6,884 nucleotides of DNA, taken from assembly GCA_016791325.1 (NCBI GenBank), contig JAEUMU010000039.1, positions 1-6,884 on the forward strand. The letters run 5' to 3'. The translations under genes and the position numbers were made by a program. The notes below the pieces were generated by a model. The model worked only from the letters and a program-made list of their open reading frames with translations. It was not told the origin of the DNA and ran no database searches. This document shows positions 6,517-6,884 of this stretch, one piece after another (the stretch's first letter is position 1; the number at the start of each line of letters is the position of its first letter). The stretch comes from Hyphomonadaceae bacterium. Its GTDB lineage: Bacteria; Pseudomonadota; Alphaproteobacteria; Caulobacterales; Aquidulcibacteraceae.

Positions 6517-6531
6517 CCCCCAAGAGGGGGG
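6517..6531 (+). promoter_or_regulatory. Hairpin covering the rnr ribosome binding site
   Basis: CCCCC (6517-6521), loop AAGA (6522-6525) and GGGGGG (6526-6531) form a 5-bp all-GC stem. The best Shine-Dalgarno match, AAGAGG (6522-6527), lies in its loop and 3' arm, 8 bases before the ATG at 6536. Folding would partly hide the site, which could make translation of rnr dependent on temperature or a helicase. This effect is inferred. Confidence 0.45.
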
Positions 6532-6535
6532 CGTG

Positions 6536-6884
6536 ATGGCTAAGCGTCCGCCGCCTTCTTTCGAGCCCCTCACCCGCGAGCGCGTGCTGGAGGCGATCCG
6601 CAAATCCGGCGGCAAGGCGCAGAAACGCGACATCGCGCGCGAACTCGGCATCGGTGCGGAGCAGAAGAAGGAGTTGCGCCACATCCTGCGCGCGCTCGAA
6701 GAAGAAGGCGCGCTCGGCCGCACCGGCAAGCGCCGTTTCGCCGATGCGCACGCGCTGCCGGAATCCGGCGTGATGGATATCGTCGATCGCGACGCCGATG
6801 GCGAATTGCTGGCGCGCATGCGCGGGCCGGAGGGTTATTTCGGCCCGCTTATCCCGCTCGCCCCGGGCGAAGCGCGGCGCATGC
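6536..6884 (+). CDS. rnr: Ribonuclease R, N-terminal part
   Basis: An open frame from ATG 6536 runs off the right edge after 116 complete codons. RNase R is a processive 3'-5' exoribonuclease that degrades structured RNA, including rRNA and mRNA fragments, and is often induced by cold. The visible part starts with a short basic leader, then a winged-helix domain (about residues 12-62: LTRERVLEAI, KAQKRDIARELGI, LRHILRALEEEGALGR). After that comes GVMDIVDRDADGELLARM, the start of the first OB-type domain of the RNB family. The catalytic RNB domain lies outside the window. The position directly after topA agrees with the alphaproteobacterial topA-rnr order. An in-frame GTG immediately precedes the ATG; ATG is preferred because AAGAGG sits 8 bases upstream. 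The assignment rests on the N-terminal domains and gene order, so it is likely but not proven by catalytic motifs. Confidence 0.85.
   Translation, partial: MAKRPPPSFEPLTRERVLEAIRKSGGKAQKRDIARELGIGAEQKKELRHILRALEEEGALGRTGKRRFADAHALPESGVMDIVDRDADGELLARMRGPEGYFGPLIPLAPGEARRM

Larger units (their letters stand above)
6382..6535. other. Intergenic region between topA and rnr
   Basis: These 154 bases hold no gene that I can support. They contain the small hairpin next to the topA stop, a run of alternating GC (6433-6454) with self-complementary GCGCGC blocks, and the C5/G6 hairpin before rnr. I see no convincing -35/-10 pair, so read-through from topA into rnr is possible. Confidence 0.5.

Noticed and set aside
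1..6884. CRISPR array, insertion sequence, tRNA or rRNA gene
   Set aside because: I saw no spaced direct repeats, transposase motifs, terminal repeats with target duplications or tRNA-like cloverleaf.

Overview
The window is GC-rich, apart from a more AT-rich stretch near 3544-3660. It reads as a chromosomal housekeeping segment of an alphaproteobacterium. The evidence is the gene order pyrC - plsY - dprA - topA - rnr, which from memory is a recurrent alphaproteobacterial neighbourhood usually preceded by pyrB, together with the alphaproteobacterial look of the PyrC and RNase R fragments. I cannot name the genus; Caulobacterales or Hyphomonadaceae-like is only a guess.

Layout. 1-686: 3' part of a pyrB-linked dihydroorotase-like gene (pyrC) whose visible catalytic positions are substituted. 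696-1028: a small lipoprotein resembling the MliC lysozyme inhibitors. 1064-1567: a TspO/MBR tryptophan-rich membrane protein. 1608-2276: plsY, starting with GTG. 2273-3365: dprA, overlapping plsY by ATGA and interrupted by a frameshift in an alternating CG tract at 3027-3036. 3370-3543, minus strand: a 55-57 residue conserved-looking small protein, tail to tail with dprA. 3544-3750: a divergent intergenic region with promoter-like hexamers and palindromes. 3751-6381: topA, with a lysine/alanine-rich C-terminal tail. 6382-6535: intergenic. 6536-6884: 5' end of rnr (RNase R).

The plus-strand genes from pyrC to dprA are tightly packed (gaps of 9, 35 and 40 bases, then a 4-base overlap) and probably form one transcription unit. 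It mixes pyrimidine synthesis, envelope functions (MliC-like, TspO, PlsY) and DNA uptake/processing (DprA). topA seems to have its own promoter region. rnr follows topA after 154 bases, with a hairpin over its ribosome binding site.

I found no mobile element, CRISPR array, RNA gene or clear new defence or biosynthetic system. The points most worth a second look are the dprA frameshift, the small minus-strand gene, the probably non-catalytic PyrC, and the lipoprotein/TspO pair sitting inside an otherwise conserved block.
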